From contig JAIVFJ010000002.1 in NCBI GenBank assembly GCA_025765615.1, positions 124,001-188,000 on the forward strand: a stretch of 64,000 bases of DNA, written 5' to 3'. How positions within the stretch are numbered: position 1 is the stretch's first letter; each line of letters starts with the position of its first letter. The notes beneath the pieces were generated by a model. It was given only the letters and a program-made list of their open reading frames with translations, was not told where the DNA came from and did no database searches. The position numbers were made by a program, and so were the translations under genes. Of the stretch, positions 45,632-61,269 are shown one piece after another. Source of the DNA: Zopfochytrium polystomum (taxonomy: Eukaryota > Chytridiomycota > Chytridiomycetes > Chytridiales > Chytridiaceae).

Positions 45632-48328
45632 TCAGGAATAAGAGTAACCGACAACGCCCTCCTCCATGACTTCCTCATCTCCTTCGCCGCCTTCTACCAA
45701 TGTGACACCCCCGACGCCCGCACCAGATGCACCAGACTCATCTGCAGCCTCCCCAGATTCAAACCCACTGGCCGAGGCCGAAGCACCGGCCTGCGCCCTG
45801 CCTCTTGACCTCCTCCGGCTTTCCACCTCCCCGTTTCCCCCCGCACACCACTGGCTTGTCTTGGCGTGTCGGTACGCGGCATCGGCTCGTCCGAACCGCC
45901 GCCCGCAGCCGTTCGGGCACACATGCGGCCGTTCGCTGGGCAGCATATGCGTGCTTTGATGCCGCAAAAGATCTTGCGAGCGGTAAAATGTCTTGTGGCA
46001 AGTAGGGCAGGGGTGATTCCGAGCACGGTTGTGAATGCGAAGATGGTCGCGGAGGTTTGCACGAGCACGGAAGCTCTTGGGACATGTCGGGCAGGGGTAA
46101 GATGCGCCGGCCGCGTCACCCGCATCCTCTTCGTCCACGTATTCGATCCCCGCTATCATTGATGGGTCGCCGTCATGATCAGGTTGTAGGTCGTCGCCAT
46201 TGCCCACCGACGTTTGCACAGCTGGAACGTATTGCGGCGAAGCAGGACCGGTGATGGGGTGATATTCTCGGGATGCGGGGGACGGAGAACGCTGCTGCGA
46301 CGGGGAAACAGCGTTATGAAGGGTAAGGTGATGTGGGGACGGTGACGTCGCTGGGGGGCTTGCAGGGTTGTAACTTTCTTGTTGCGGTGCGAAAGTGCCA
46401 CTGTACGGTTGAGAATAGTAGCGGTAATCCACTTCGATTGGTGCTGCGGCTGCAGTGTACATATATTCTTGGGGGCGATATACTGGCGCAGAGGAAACAA
46501 CCTGGTAGGGATAGGTGTAGGAGTGGTAGTAGGGAGGTTGGGAGTAAGCAAAAGACGGGCCAGGCTGAGACGCGTACGCCATATAAGCTGAGCCTGGCGC
46601 GGTGGAGAGAACCGGTCGGTAGACGAGTTGCTGCTGTGGGTGAGTCTGGGCGTAGTACCCTTGGCTGGCATCACCAACTACAACAATGGCGTTCGGGGGA
46701 AGCTCCTGAGACATCCCTGAAACGGGAACGTACGAGTGGGCAGCGGAGCCAGCCAGCTCAGAGGATGAAGAATAATACTGGGGGATAGCGGGCGTCTGGG
46801 CAAGGGGAGGAGAACCTGAGGGAGCCAGTTGCGAGGTTACAGAATGATAGACAGTTGTTGGCGCTGCCGTGTCGTTTACAGCGTCCGTCTTGCTGTGAGG
46901 CTCAACCTCTTCTTGCTTTGTATCGGGTTCCTTCTCTTTATCCAGTATGTTCGCGACAGACCACGCAGGCTGCTGATCTGATAATTTCTGGCGTTTGGTT
47001 GGTGTGTCGGACGATCGAAGTTCATCGTTGGGTGCGAAGCCTGCGGTATCGCTGGCCGATGTGCGCTTTCGAGACTCCGACACACTATCTGTCAGATCGG
47101 ATGAAGCCTTCTGCCAGGATTGAGGAAAGAAGTGATGAACGAGAGAGCAAGAGCGAAGTGATTTGGAGCGGGCGATCCGCTTGACAGTATGGCTTACCGA
47201 AGCTACCGGAACCGACGAATTCGAGTAGCGCAGCTGTGCAAGCACTGCGGCCGCACCGTCGTCGTCACCAGTCGGAGCGACGGTAGTTGAGGATCCCGGT
47301 GTGGGAGAGGAGGAGTCGGAGGTGGCAGTTGGCGCCGCAATCTGGTGTTGGTGGTCGATGTCTTGTCTGTCATCCGAATGGTTCGTGTTTCCTGACACCT
47401 CCGGCCGCGGCAACGACAACGTGGAAGACGGCACCAACGGCCGGACCTGGATAAGGTTAGATTTCAGCAAGGTGGGTGAGATGTTGCATGGTAGGTCAGG
47501 CGATTGAACGAAGGAAGTGGAACGTTCGCCAAAGGGACGATGACGCAAAGATTTAAGCCAAAAAGCTTGCTGTGAGACAGCGCCAACTTGTGGCTCCTAT
47601 AGTTGGGGCTTGACGGCAGGGTGGGAGGGAGGCGGCATACAAAAACTCACATCGAGGGTGCCGTTGGCGGCTCCAGTGGGATCGGTGGATGAAGGAGGCA
47701 GGCGGTCAGAAGTGATGGATCCGTTGACAGCCGCGGTGACAGGGGCCACTCCTTTGTCTGAATCGGCCACGGACACGGGTGGAGGTGGGGAAGGGTCGAG
47801 AACCTTGTCCGCACTTGCTGCTCCGTTCACAGTGTCTCTTTGGTTGGGAGGGGAGCATGCACCATCATCGCCTGTTGCTGCCATGGCTGCTGCTCCAGCA
47901 GCGACTGCGGATGGCGCCACGATGGGCGCCTGGACCGTCGACGCCGTCGATGCTGCGGCGTGTGCTGCAGCCGTTGTTGAAGATGTTTGCGGAATTGAAG
48001 ATGACGATGTTGTTGTTGTTACTGTGGGAGTGGGTGTGGTTGTGGTGGTGTCTTCAGCGTCTCCGGCACTGTCTTTGGTGGTGGGGTGGGAAGACTCAAT
48101 CGCGCGGCGGACGCGGCCGTCCCCGCCCTCGCCGCCTTCGTCTGCCTGATACGGCTCGGGAGACTGCGACGATGGGACGGCCGATCCCACGCGAGAGTCT
48201 GGCGCAGGGGAAGAAGCGGCGGCGGCGGTGGCGGCGGCAGCCACGGCCTTTGATAGGCGGGCCGACCTTCGTCGCTGGTGCCGGTGGTGCTGGTTGTGCC
48301 CGTGGTGGTCCTCCTCTTCTCCTCCCAT
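45632..48328 (-). CDS. C2H2 zinc-finger transcription regulator
   Basis: Nuclear DNA-binding protein. Exon 1 48328-47651 is low-complexity (Ala, Thr, Ser, Pro) after MGGEEEDHHGHN. A 204-bp intron (47447-47650) joins it to a long exon ending at 45632. A second intron, 47111-47197 (gtaagc to ggcag), is likely; it is 87 nt and stop-free, so retention would only add 29 residues. A Tyr/Pro/Gln-rich middle (YYSSSSELAGS, YHSYTYPYQVV) may be an activation domain. The C-terminus has three finger units: CPTCPKSFRARANLRDHLRIH, CPTCHKTFYRSQDLLRHQ..H, and a modified CPNGCGRRFGRADAAYRH..C with a final Cys. The tail is acidic. I cannot name a target. The two exons could be separate genes, but the join is in phase. 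Confidence 0.75.
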
Positions 48329-48665
48329 TCCTCCTTTTTTCTTTTTCTTTTTTTTCTTGAATTTTGCTTGTTCCTCACCGGCTTCAGTTTTGCCGGGTTG
48401 TCTGTCTGTCTGTCTGTCCGTCTGTCGGTTGCTCTGTCTCCCGCCTCCGTGTCAACCTGTCTTTCTTCTTTGGGTCTGTGCAGAAGAACGAGGTCACAGA
48501 GGCGGTCTCCATGTCTCTCTCTTCAGCAGGTGGGACACACCATACGCCACTTCATGCTGAAACGGAGGCTGGGTCCCCCATCGCAGAAAACTGTTCGCTC
48601 CTAACGGAAATGAGTCTCCATTCCCCCCAAAATTCTTCTTTCATGCTTATTAGTTTCAGAGCGAA
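48329..48665. other. Intergenic
   Basis: Promoter of the zinc-finger gene and 3' flank of the next minus-strand gene. It includes a tandem tgtc repeat near 48399-48424. No gene seen. Confidence 0.5.
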
Positions 48666-50394
48666 TTATTTGACGAAATCCTCAGGCGTAACCTTCGACA
48701 GAGCCTCTGCAAGCCGAAAAAGATCCTCCAACTCCCTGTACTTGACGTCGTACTGATCCACCCGCTGTGCGAGCGGTCCCAAAATCTGAGCACGCAGTCG
48801 CTGCGCACGTTCTTCCAACGACGGCTCTCCCGGCCGCGCCTTCCGCGCCAGCCCCGTCTCCAAACCCCGCCGCCGCCGCTGCCGACCCACCGTGCGTCGT
48901 ACCGCCGCCGCCCCCGCCGCCGCTGCCAGGCGCCGCATGAGGCAGCTGGAAGCCGGCGGGTATGTGTGCGTCGTCCAGATCCGATTGGGCACGGAGGAGT
49001 GCCTCCTGGCCAAAGCACGATGTCAGGAATCCGCTCTGCACGGCCGGCAGTATGTGAAGGGTCGAGTGCGGGAGTTTGTTGACGCCGGCCGCGGGGACTG
49101 GGAGCGGCATGGGCGGATGGAGGGATGGGGTCGGAAGCTGTGGTTGCGACGGCGGTGTGTTGAAAAGCGCGTTCAAGCCAATCGGCGACATGACACTCAT
49201 CCCGATGGACGGCGAAGACGCTGCGGGTCGCCGTATCTGACCCAGCCTTGGTGAGCTCTGCCACAAAATCAGCGTTGAGTAATCAGCCAAAGGAAGGTAT
49301 GGCTTGTTTACCGGATTTCCGCCTGAGGTTTCGAATGGAGGCTTGCCCGGACCGCCCGCGCTGGGTGGGCGTCCCGTTGCAGATGCACTGTTTTCAACCG
49401 CTGCAAGCTTTGGGTCGATGGCCGCGAAAAGGGGCGGGCACAAGACCGCAAGCCTCCGTTCAATATCGTAGGGCATAAGTTGCGGAGAGTCAAAGGCAAT
49501 CATGATTGACGACCCTGAAAACACGTTTCCTGGGTGGGCAGCCGACAAAAATGAAATCAGTTGATCAATGACCATCAGCTTATTTTGGCGTACTTGGCAG
49601 GCAGACCAAACCGACGCAATCCTGCAGAAACGTGCAGGTGTCGATGCAAAACTTGGACAGAGAGCTAAGAGAATTGTCCACTTTCAGTACAGCAGAGTTC
49701 CGAGCAAACACGTTGAGAACTGCGGTGTGGAAAAGGTCAAAGTAGGAAGTGGCGATTTGTGCCGCTGCCGCATCGATCAGGGTGCTTGTCAATGACGAGC
49801 TTACGTCCAAGTAGCGGGAGCTCTATTGAGGGGAATCAAATAAGTAATGATGCCTCACGGCCGATGCAATACTTACAACAGCCCAGCCAAGGATTGTTGA
49901 ACCATTTGAGTTCATGTGCGATGCCAGTATATTCAGCATGTTGACCTCATTTGACGGAAACGGGACGATCTCCTGTGGGCGAAAGTCAGCCTTCGGACAG
50001 ACAGCTTCTGCACTGAATCACGATTCGGACATACCTTGACTTGGACAACCAGCTTGTCGTTGAACACCTCCCTTGACCCCAACAGGAAGAATTGTGAGTA
50101 TTGACTCAGCGAAGGACAGCACGTTGGTGGCACATTTGCTGCTATCGCTCCGCCAAGAAGCGTGAGGTATATGTCTGTCGAAATGAAATGCTTTACTCTT
50201 GCAACTTCAATGCGGCTGAAATCCTCACTTCGCGGAATTCTTATAATTGGTACTGAAGGAGCGAGGGCGAGCAGACTGGCATTGGCGAACCCTTGGGAGC
50301 TACTGCTGTTCGCTGAAGGGCCGCCAACCGTCACGTAGCTTTGATCAGCTGCGACGCCGTCGGTCCAGGATGATCCGGGTCCTGTGTTCGACAT
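48666..50394 (-). CDS. Unrecognised protein, possible MPN-like (non-JAMM) domain plus coiled coil
   Basis: Start ATG 50394 (MSNTGPGSSW). Exons give VKHFISTDIYLTLLGGAI, YSQFFLLGSREVFNDKLVV, VPFPSNEVNMLNILASHMN, then STILGWAVSSRYLDVSSSL and IDAAAAQIATSYFDLFHTA. The order of a helix, an xFLLG strand, another strand and then ILGWxxSR resembles Abraxas/FAM175-type MPN domains, which lack the JAMM zinc ligands; the Gly-Trp segment here likewise lacks the HxH. After a Pro/Ser-rich region the C-terminus is a charged helix, LEERAQRLRAQILGPLAQRV to TPEDFVK, likely coiled coil. A change of frame in the Gly-rich stretch near 48890-48940 is unexplained and could be an intron or an indel. The MPN call is tentative. 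Confidence 0.4.
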
Positions 50395-50620
50395 GGATGA
50401 GATCTACAGATGCCTCCGCTCCTTGATACGATCGGTCGTTAAGATCGCGATGGGGAACTCTCTGATGACTGCCGGCAGGAGCGGAACAGAAGGAGATCTT
50501 CGATACGATCCTGGAAGTGATACGGTAGTTTGGTGCCACCGACTTTGACAAGAAATGTGTCGACAAATGTATTTCAGGGTTCACGTGTTTAGAGCTCTCA
50601 AAACGTGCAAATCTCCACCC

Positions 50621-53600
50621 TCATCTGCTTAATCCCGACAGCGACAGGGCTTCCATCTGCCTCTGCACCTCGCCGAACCGCTCCCACGCCTTGACAATCA
50701 TTTGGTACCTGCGTTTAAATTAATTAGCCAATCCAAGGGCAAGAGAGTCAACAGGAAGGTAACAAAACGGCGCTTTTCACTCAACTCTTTCGCCAGTGCC
50801 GCGCCAATCTTTTGGACTTGCGCGGAACTGAGCGCTCCGGACGTGTCGATCTGATTCGCACCAATTCTCAGTGCGCCCGCTCCTTCGTTCTTCGCATTCC
50901 TCATGTGCTCAAGCACGGCTCGCTTTTGGTTTTGAAGCTACGACGTAAAGTCGGCAACGGTTACACAGAGGGCACGGAGGAACCGCCGACAAAAAGGGGG
51001 ACGCGCCTCATACCTCTTTAACATGGGGTCTGTAAAACTGCTTCATGCGGTGATTGAGCGCTGTTAGCTCTTCAATGAACGCGATTTCGTCCCTATTCAG
51101 CTCCGGTTGCGATGCATCATGCAGGAGCTGGAGGAGAGCTTCGGTCCGCGATGACAATCGTTCCTGCTGGGCGTTTACTGCCTCCAGTCGTTCTCCGATG
51201 CGAGCGGTTCGTGGAAGGAGCCTTTGGTCCATTGCTGCGGTAATTGTCGTCAAGTAAGCGGTCTGGTTTTCGATTTCCTTTTCCATAGCCCAAATTCTAG
51301 CGGAGGATTGATCAGACAAGAGATGTTGGACGCAAGGGGCAAACAAACCTTGAGTCAAGCGTCTCGCCGGCTGTATTCAAGTCGGCCACTTCCTTCTGAT
51401 ACGTAGAAACTTTGGTGGTGAATGCCTTTAAGCTCCCCTCACTTAGAAACTCTGGGTATCCCACAGCCTTTGAAGGAATCCGCTCCGAAGGCAATCGCGA
51501 ATTTTCCGTCGCAATCGCCGGCGGTATTTGAAATGGTCCTGACAGGAGAGAACTAAAAGGTTGGAGGTTGAGTCCACTTTGTTTGGCCTTGGCAGCCACC
51601 GCCGAAGACGAGGACTTTTCCGACAACGACATTTTGTTCACTCCAGTGGCAAGGTCGACAACTTTCGTCTTCATAGGGATCGCTTTTGTGTGCAGTTGCC
51701 GCTTTGATGTGAATGCTATAAATGTCTGTCCCAGAATAACATCACAAAAGATCGAAAAGCTTGTTGTTGGATCGGTTTCGCTTTGATCAAAGCCCGCAGT
51801 ATTTGCAAGACATTGTACAAGGCTTGGAACGTGGCGTTCGAAAATGGAGGGGTGCGATTCAGGTGACTGTGAAAGCTTTTCCAGCCAGGAAGTGCAGTGA
51901 ATAGAGTGAATTCCTTTCGAGTGGGAGACAAAGACTGTGTCTTGGTTGTTGTTGTTTGTGTACAACAGCACCGCACCAAGGTCGTCTGCACGTGCGGAAG
52001 ATCCTTCACCCTTCAGGTCAATGCATTCGTAGATGTGCCACCTCGGCACGGGGATTTGATCCTGGGCGAACATGAAAATGAAAGGTTCACATTTGCCACT
52101 GAAAAACCAGGGCTTGCAAAACTCACCAAGCCATTGACGAGCCAAAACGGTTCCACTGGTTCCGTTTCAATGCACACATAAACTCGACCGTTTTTGTACG
52201 ACACGGCCATCACGGGCACCGGGTCGACCGCCAGTAGACACAAATCAACAGCCTCAGCTTCTTCCACCAAAGGATCAACTGGAGTTAATAAATGTGGTCC
52301 TTGCAGTGCTAATTTGAGCTTTGGCAGAGTTCCTGTTGCTTTCGAAGGCGAAGAAGAGGTCGCTCCACCGCTCATAACGGAAGCGGTGCCAAGACACTCC
52401 TCCAGCCAACGATTCCGCCAATAGTATATTCGCTCGGAAACATGGTCTCCATCATTTGACTCCTTCCACTGGGCTGCGTTGTATTCACGTAGCTCTGTGA
52501 GGTGATCAATGTCGAAGTTGCTGCAGCATGTAGTCAATCTTTCACCTCCGTACTTTGAAAAACAAAAGTTGCCAAACCTCCTCTTTGGTGCGACGGGGCA
52601 CATTGAAAAAATATCGCCGTTCCTCATAAGGCAATACACGGTATATGGACCCCAGCCAGAGCCGCCTCCAATGCCAAACGACACAGCCTCTTTCGCGTCC
52701 AGATCTGTCCCAAAGCGGCCGGACGGTCTTGCTCCCTTCCGCTTTTGAGGGCTTAAGCTCATCGCTCCAAATTCGTCCCCAAGGTCTGAGAACCAAAAGG
52801 TCTGCTCTTGCTTTTCTGGGCTTTGGCTTGTGTTGAATATTCTAATGTGTGCGCAGTTTTACGCAAGTCAACAACAGCCTGCCGTCAGCCGTAAAGTCTC
52901 ACCTCAAACAGCCGTCCGATGTCAAGACCATCAAATGATTGTCCCCTTCGCTAAGCGGATGCCATTTAATCTTTGCGACAGTTGTTCCATCTAGCAGACC
53001 TCGAATAGAGTAAGATCTGGCGGGTGATCGAAGACTGAGTACATCAATCGAGTCCTACAACAACAACAACCGTACTTGACTTCCTTTACTCTTCCCGAGT
53101 ACTTGGACGACATTGGAAGCACAATGACCATGACGTTGTCGTCGCCAGCAACAGCCAGCAGCTTTCCAGTGGCATTCACTTCAACTTGACGCACAACGAA
53201 ATCTATCGGGACATTCAATTCCTTCCAGCATACAAAACGAAAGTCAGCGTTTTCGGGCCCACACCCACGTATTAAAGCTTCACCCCGAACGCAGGAACCC
53301 CACGCGCGTACCTGGTACGGCACGGCCAAGCACGCCTTCCTCGCGACCTCCTCCAGCGCCTCGCTCGAACTCGCCCCGTCCTCGACCGCATCCAAAAGCC
53401 TCTCGCACGCCCGCTTCCACGCGGCCAAGTTTATCATTCGTACCACGGTCCGCTCAGCGGCAACCACCGTGCCGCGGTCCTCCCCACCCTCCGACCCGCC
53501 GTCGTCCGACGCCGCCGACGACGACGACAGCGCGTCGCCGGCTGCCCGCGCAAACGCCGTCACCCGCCCGTGGACGCAGTAGATTAGATCCACGTCGCGC

Positions 53601-54076
53601 ACGACGGCGAGGCGCAGCGGGATCTCGGCGATCTCGTCGGCGGGGAGGGTAACGGGCTCGACGGTGTGCGGGCGGCGTTGGGGGGAACCCGGCTGGAGGG
53701 GGCGGTAGAATGACGAAGCGGCGGCGGGGGATGCGTTTTGTTGGTTGAGTCTTTGGAGGCGGCGTGGCGATGGCGACGCGGCCAGTGGTGGGCGGAGGGG
53801 AGTTGCGGTGGCGGGGGAGCCTGGCGCGGAGACGAGGACCGAGCGGCGGAGGCTGCCTTTTGTAGGGGTCAAGAATGCCGCAGCCGATGCAACGCTTGCC
53901 GATTTTCCGGTGGTGGCGGGGGTTTCGAGGGGAGAAGGAGGTTCGATGTCGAGGAGGAAGCGGGCGCTGTGGGCGAGGCAAGCCCGCCAGTCCGCACGAG
54001 CATACCCATGGTCGAACACAGGCTCATCGTCCAGAGGTTCTGGTTCTGGTGGGAACGGGCTGGGCAACGCGACCAT
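50621..54076 (-). CDS. NUP88: Nucleoporin Nup88 / Nup82 homologue
   Basis: Cytoplasmic-face nuclear pore protein; with Nup214/Nup159 it organises the mRNA-export platform. ATG 54076; an extended Pro/Ser-rich N-terminal part is followed by a beta-propeller. Diagnostic pieces are VNATGKLLAVAGDDNVMVIVLP, KIKWHPLSEGDNHLMVLTSDG (split here across the text, positions about 52990-52925), SFGIGGGSGWGPYTVY then LMRNGDIFSMCP, and DPVPVMAVSYKNGRVYV. A 35-bp intron is inferred at 53055-53089. The C-terminus (about 51360-50621) is a long coiled coil, for example RIGERLEAVNAQQERLSSR, ending MEALSLSGLSR. This propeller-plus-coiled-coil layout is that of Nup88/Nup82. Several introns of the middle part were not individually fixed. 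Confidence 0.85.
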
Positions 54077-54338
54077 GACCTTGTCAGCGCTGGATTCTTT
54101 GTTGAGCCCAAAAACATTTCTGCACTGTAATGTATTCGGGTAAGAGTAAGATTCGAAGCAACTGTTGGGTCACAAAGCGCATCCTGTCCCTCGGTCAATA
54201 AAGCAGCAGCCAAGATAGAAACCGAGCGGAAAGCTGAAAACGAGCAGAAATCGACGGGAAAAAAAATACAAGAGGGCGAAAATTCGCAAAAACTTGTCTC
54301 GGAAAACTGAGAGTCGAAGGTAACGAGGCAAAGCTCCG

Positions 54339-57391
<3,053 letters not shown>

Positions 57392-60075
57392 TTAACGAGC
57401 CCAAAAAGGCCACACCCAACCAACCATTCCTATTCGTCCAGCCTCCCTGCCCATTCCGAACCCCACAGCCCAACGCATCCCAACCGCCGTTGAGCGCGGC
57501 ACCGTGCCTGGCAACTTCCCCAAAACTCCAGTCGTTGCGGGCTGGCCCAAACTCTCACTCACCAACTTACCTTTCTCTCTAGCTAGCCCCAATGGCCTTC
57601 CCCTAGCAAAGTCACTTGTGAGGCGCGCTTCGTTTTCAGTCGCGCAGCTGTGGACGCTGTCGGTGCCATGAATGACGGAATCCTTTTCCCCACTGCTGCG
57701 CTCAGCTTGCTTGCTGCAGTTGGAGCTAGGGAGGATATAGTCTGGCTTGCCTTCGTCGTCGTCGGTGTCGTCCGCAACGTCTTCCCAGTCTTCGTCGAGG
57801 CCGCAGTCTTCGCCACCATCATGCCTTGCTTTGCTGGCGGAGAGGTCCCGTACTTCACCGAGACCAGTCGCGTACTTGCCGTTTTCCCCTGGTCCATAAA
57901 CGCTTGACTTTGAGGCGACCGGCGTCCTTCGGCTGTCCCTTTTGATGCAGGAGCTGCGGCACACTCGGTAACGGGAAGGTTGGGCCCCGACTTCTCTGAA
58001 GTTGCGTCCTTCAAAAGCTGTTGAGATCTGAGTTGCGTCAACTATTTGGCGTTCCATCATATGTTACGGATGGTAGGAAGTCGGGAAGGAGTAACCCCAT
58101 CAACCAGGGCAAAAAAAAATGTTGGGGAAGATCAGGAGGGGAAAACAACTAGAGCCGAAATAGATATTACCTTAGGGATCATGTTTGTTGCGTGTGAATC
58201 GCCATCGTCTGACGAGGTGTCGACGCTTCCGTCCGACGACTCAAGAGACGTGAAGCGTCCACGCACACCCTTTCGAGAAGGGGGCAATCTGTATTCTTGG
58301 GGTGAATCCTCATCCTCCGACTCTTCGATAACGCGCGTTAGTGTGGACGCGGACGAAGCTCTTCCATGTGAAGGAGAGGCGCGGCTTTGGACAGAAGGAG
58401 TCTCGACAGGCACCACCGAAGCCGAAGTTTCTTTGCGATATGCTGCAATCGCTGCCATGGCACTTGCATACATCGCTTTATCCTCTGCGCACTTCGCTGC
58501 AGCTTCTGCTGCGGGTGTTTTGACAGCCAGCGCATGGGCCCGCGCAATCGAAGCGGCCGCCGCTGCGGCGCGTGCCTCCCTTGATCGAGAGTCTTCTTCA
58601 AAAGCAGGAACGGCGGAATCCCCGTCCGACTCAACAGTTGAGACTTCGTCTTCCCCAGCTAGTGTGGTTTGTTCGGTGTCTGTAATGGGATCGTCACACG
58701 TTGGAGAAGCCGGGTGTCCATCTCTATGGTGCTTCGAGCTCGGGGAAAATGGGGTGGATGGTCGAGTTTTTGAGTGAGCATAGGGTATCGATGCGAATCG
58801 AGATGGAGTAGGCGGACGAGGGAGCGGAGATGTCAGCGTTCGTGAAGACAGCGCTGGCGACGCAGGTCGAGAGGAAGAGGACAGCACGCTTTGCCCCGAG
58901 TTTCGTCGAGTCTGTGAAGATAGGGGAGATGGAGAGGGGGGCGGCGTAAGGCAAGACGCGTGGCGCATGTTGAACGCGTGGCCACACTCAGGGCAGGAAG
59001 ATGGGAAATGGGTGGGAAAATGGCACGGTGTTTGCTGAGGCGAAGAAGTTGCGGTCACTAGTTCTTGTCTGAGCCGTGCGGCCTCCCGCTCCAATAGTTT
59101 CATGCGGTCCTTCGCGTCGCGCAACTGGTTCTCGGCATCAGATGCTCGCTTTTCCACTTCTGCGAGCCGTCGCTCACGCTCCTCGTGCTCCTTGCGCAGT
59201 TTCTCACAACGAGCGCGGAGGGCTTGGTAATCTGACCGTAGAATGAATGAAGACTTCGATATGTTCGGCCCTGCAACATAGGAACGCACGATGCTTAACG
59301 TTTCAGCTATAGTTTTCGCAGTGGGCGGATTGCACGCTAAGGCATCAGGGAGCCTTGGGAGCTTGTTAGACTCAAGAAGCTGATTGAGTGACGCAAGTTG
59401 CACCACGAGTGCGGCCTCTTCCAGCGTCGATGGAGTCGGGGCCTCACGATTTTTGTCTTTCAGGCGCGTGGAATTTAAATTGGAATCGTTGGGGGCTGTG
59501 GCAAGCATTCCAGTGCTATGAACATCTATGCTCAGTTCAGGCGAATGCTTCTTTGAAGAGTAACCCTGGTCGCTTGAGCGTTTCGCTGCCGGCTTTGGAG
59601 CATTTTGGCGTTGTTGAAGACGTGAAGCAAGAAGTGCATGTTTCGCTGAAGTCGAGGACGTGATTGCTCCGGAGGGCGAAGCTGGAGAGGACGACGTAGA
59701 GGAGGGTGGAGTTGGTAGAGGCATCTTTCGAGCTGGACGAGAACGATGCCCAGATTCCAAAAGCAAGTATTCGAGGTAGCGGCGAACTTGAAACGCTGTC
59801 GGTTTCTTGCTGATGCGACGGGTCTGGGAGGAGGTTTGAGTACCCCGACTCTGGCTACTCAATGACTGGCGCTCCGTTGAAGAGCACGAGTGTGCAGGGG
59901 CGATCGTGGAGGATGCAGACTCCTTATCCCCAGAAATAGTCGAAGGAGTACCAGTGGGTCTTGCAGGAGATTGTAAGCTTGATGACAGCAGGACCAGAAC
60001 GGCTGCGAGGAAGAGAGCCAGCATGCAACCAAGGATTGATGAGTTTTTTGATCCACTCCAATTCACCCCACTCAT
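57392..60075 (-). CDS. Membrane-anchored coiled-coil protein of unknown function
   Basis: ATG 60075, then a transmembrane segment (ILGCMLALFLAAVLVLLSS) right after MSGVNWSGSKNSS, so an N-terminal anchor. A Ser/Pro-rich stretch follows, a short conserved-looking FQVRRYLEYLLLESGHR, an amphipathic helix, and a strong coiled coil (LRARCEKLRKEHEERERRLA onward, about 59230-59040). Next come a CPECGHAFNMRHASC pair of Cys motifs that may bind zinc, a Ser/Pro-rich region and an Ala-rich helix. The exon ends at about 58164, and after an intron of about 125 bp (ending ccaaatag near 58042) an acidic C-terminal piece follows; two frames are open there, so the final stop (57392 or 57583) is uncertain. I do not recognise the family. 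Confidence 0.55.
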
Positions 60076-60694
60076 TTAAGGACCACCTTGTCGGATACCT
60101 TCAAATTTGGAGAGAACAAAATTTGTGTGGAGAATTGTCTCCTATCCTATTGGTTGAACTTTCACGTTTATTGGGCTGTCTTGCCTCGATCCCAGAGTGA
60201 AGGCAGAGATGTGATGGGAAGGTACCACGACAGGTCGGACCACGAAAGGGGGGTGGTGGGTCTATGAACGAAATGTTGGCCCGGGCGGGGCGCATCGTTG
60301 ACGAACTTCACGCGCGTATCATTTACGCGGCGGCCGGGCTGGATACAGATGAACATTTACAACCATGGCAAAATAAATGCAGGCCACCTGAAGTTGACAA
60401 TTTTTTTTTTTTTCCGATCTGCCAGAGACGGTTTGACATACTGTGTGGGTGACATTGCGGCTATTGTGAATTTGCCCTGTGACGAACTTTGCTGTTCAGC
60501 TGGACACCTTTGGGCATCTCTGTTGTTGAACGTTTAGGGCAAATAATGTGGAGTCTGGGAACGGTTTTGCTGGACCAAATAGTTGTGAAGGAAGGTGGGG
60601 AAGCCTCCTACGCACTCTTGGTAGTGCTGGTAGAAATTCGAGAAGGAGAGGGGAGTATGGGCTATGAGATTTGTTTGCCCTCGCCCCTTTTACG
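60076..60694. other. Divergent intergenic region
   Basis: It lies between the ATG of the coiled-coil gene (60075, minus) and the SDE2-like start (60695, plus), so it should hold both promoters. A run of 14 Ts occurs near 60401-60414. No other gene seen. Confidence 0.5.
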
Positions 60695-61269
60695 ATGCTG
60701 AAGGGCGTGACCGAAAAGTCGCCGTACGTCCAGAGTTGCAGTGTCGAACCAACACTTCGCGGTCTGGTCGAGGTGCTGAAGGAGCGCTGCGCGGTGTTGG
60801 GTTCGAGAAGGGTGCTGGTCGGGTCCGTGGGCGGGCTTACGTGCAGGTGGAACCGCCGCGACGCGTTCAAGGCGCTGGCGTCGTCCCGGCGCTCGGGCAT
60901 TTGGGCTGTCTTGGTGTTCCGCATTTGTGAGACCAGACTTGTCAAAATGAAACAGTTTCTCATGATGGAGGTTTGCGCCTCCGACGCGTCCGATGGCACG
61001 GCGGTCGATGGCACAGTGGACCTCAAGCATGACGATCCCGACGTTATTGAAGCGGCCCTTGCTTTGGATGACGGCCCTCTGCGAATGAGAGTTAGTAGCT
61101 TTTTGAGTGAGCTGATTTTAACTGGTTCCTTTGATAGGGCGGCAAAGGAGGCTTCGGGTCCATGCTGCGAGCTCAAGGTGGAAGGTTGTCCTCACAGAAA
61201 ACTACCAACTTGGAGGCATGCCGCGATAGCATCGTTGACAACGTCGTCTTCAAGCTTCCTCTGCTCGCT
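60695..61269 (+). CDS. SDE2 N-terminal ubiquitin-like segment with GGKGG processing site (truncated or fused)
   Basis: Exon 60695-61090 joined across a 47-bp intron (61091-61137) to GGKGGFGSMLRAQGG and KTTNLEACRD. This is the invariant junction of SDE2: a ubiquitin-like domain cleaved after Gly-Gly, releasing a C-terminal splicing/genome-stability factor that begins with Lys. The first exon is a plausible but diverged ubiquitin-like fold (CSVEPTLRGLVEVLKERC). In SDE2 the Cys-Arg-Asp is followed by a Gly-Arg-Arg-rich motif; here it is not. Instead the frame runs on without a stop into the ATG at 61270 and signal peptide of the hydrolase. The rest of SDE2 is absent from the window. It is therefore a truncated pseudogene, an in-frame fusion or a rearrangement. 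Confidence 0.7.

Noticed and set aside
60496..61176. 226-codon minus-strand open frame
   Set aside because: It is antisense to the SDE2-like exons, which carry a recognisable family signature across a splice junction; the minus frame shows no domain.
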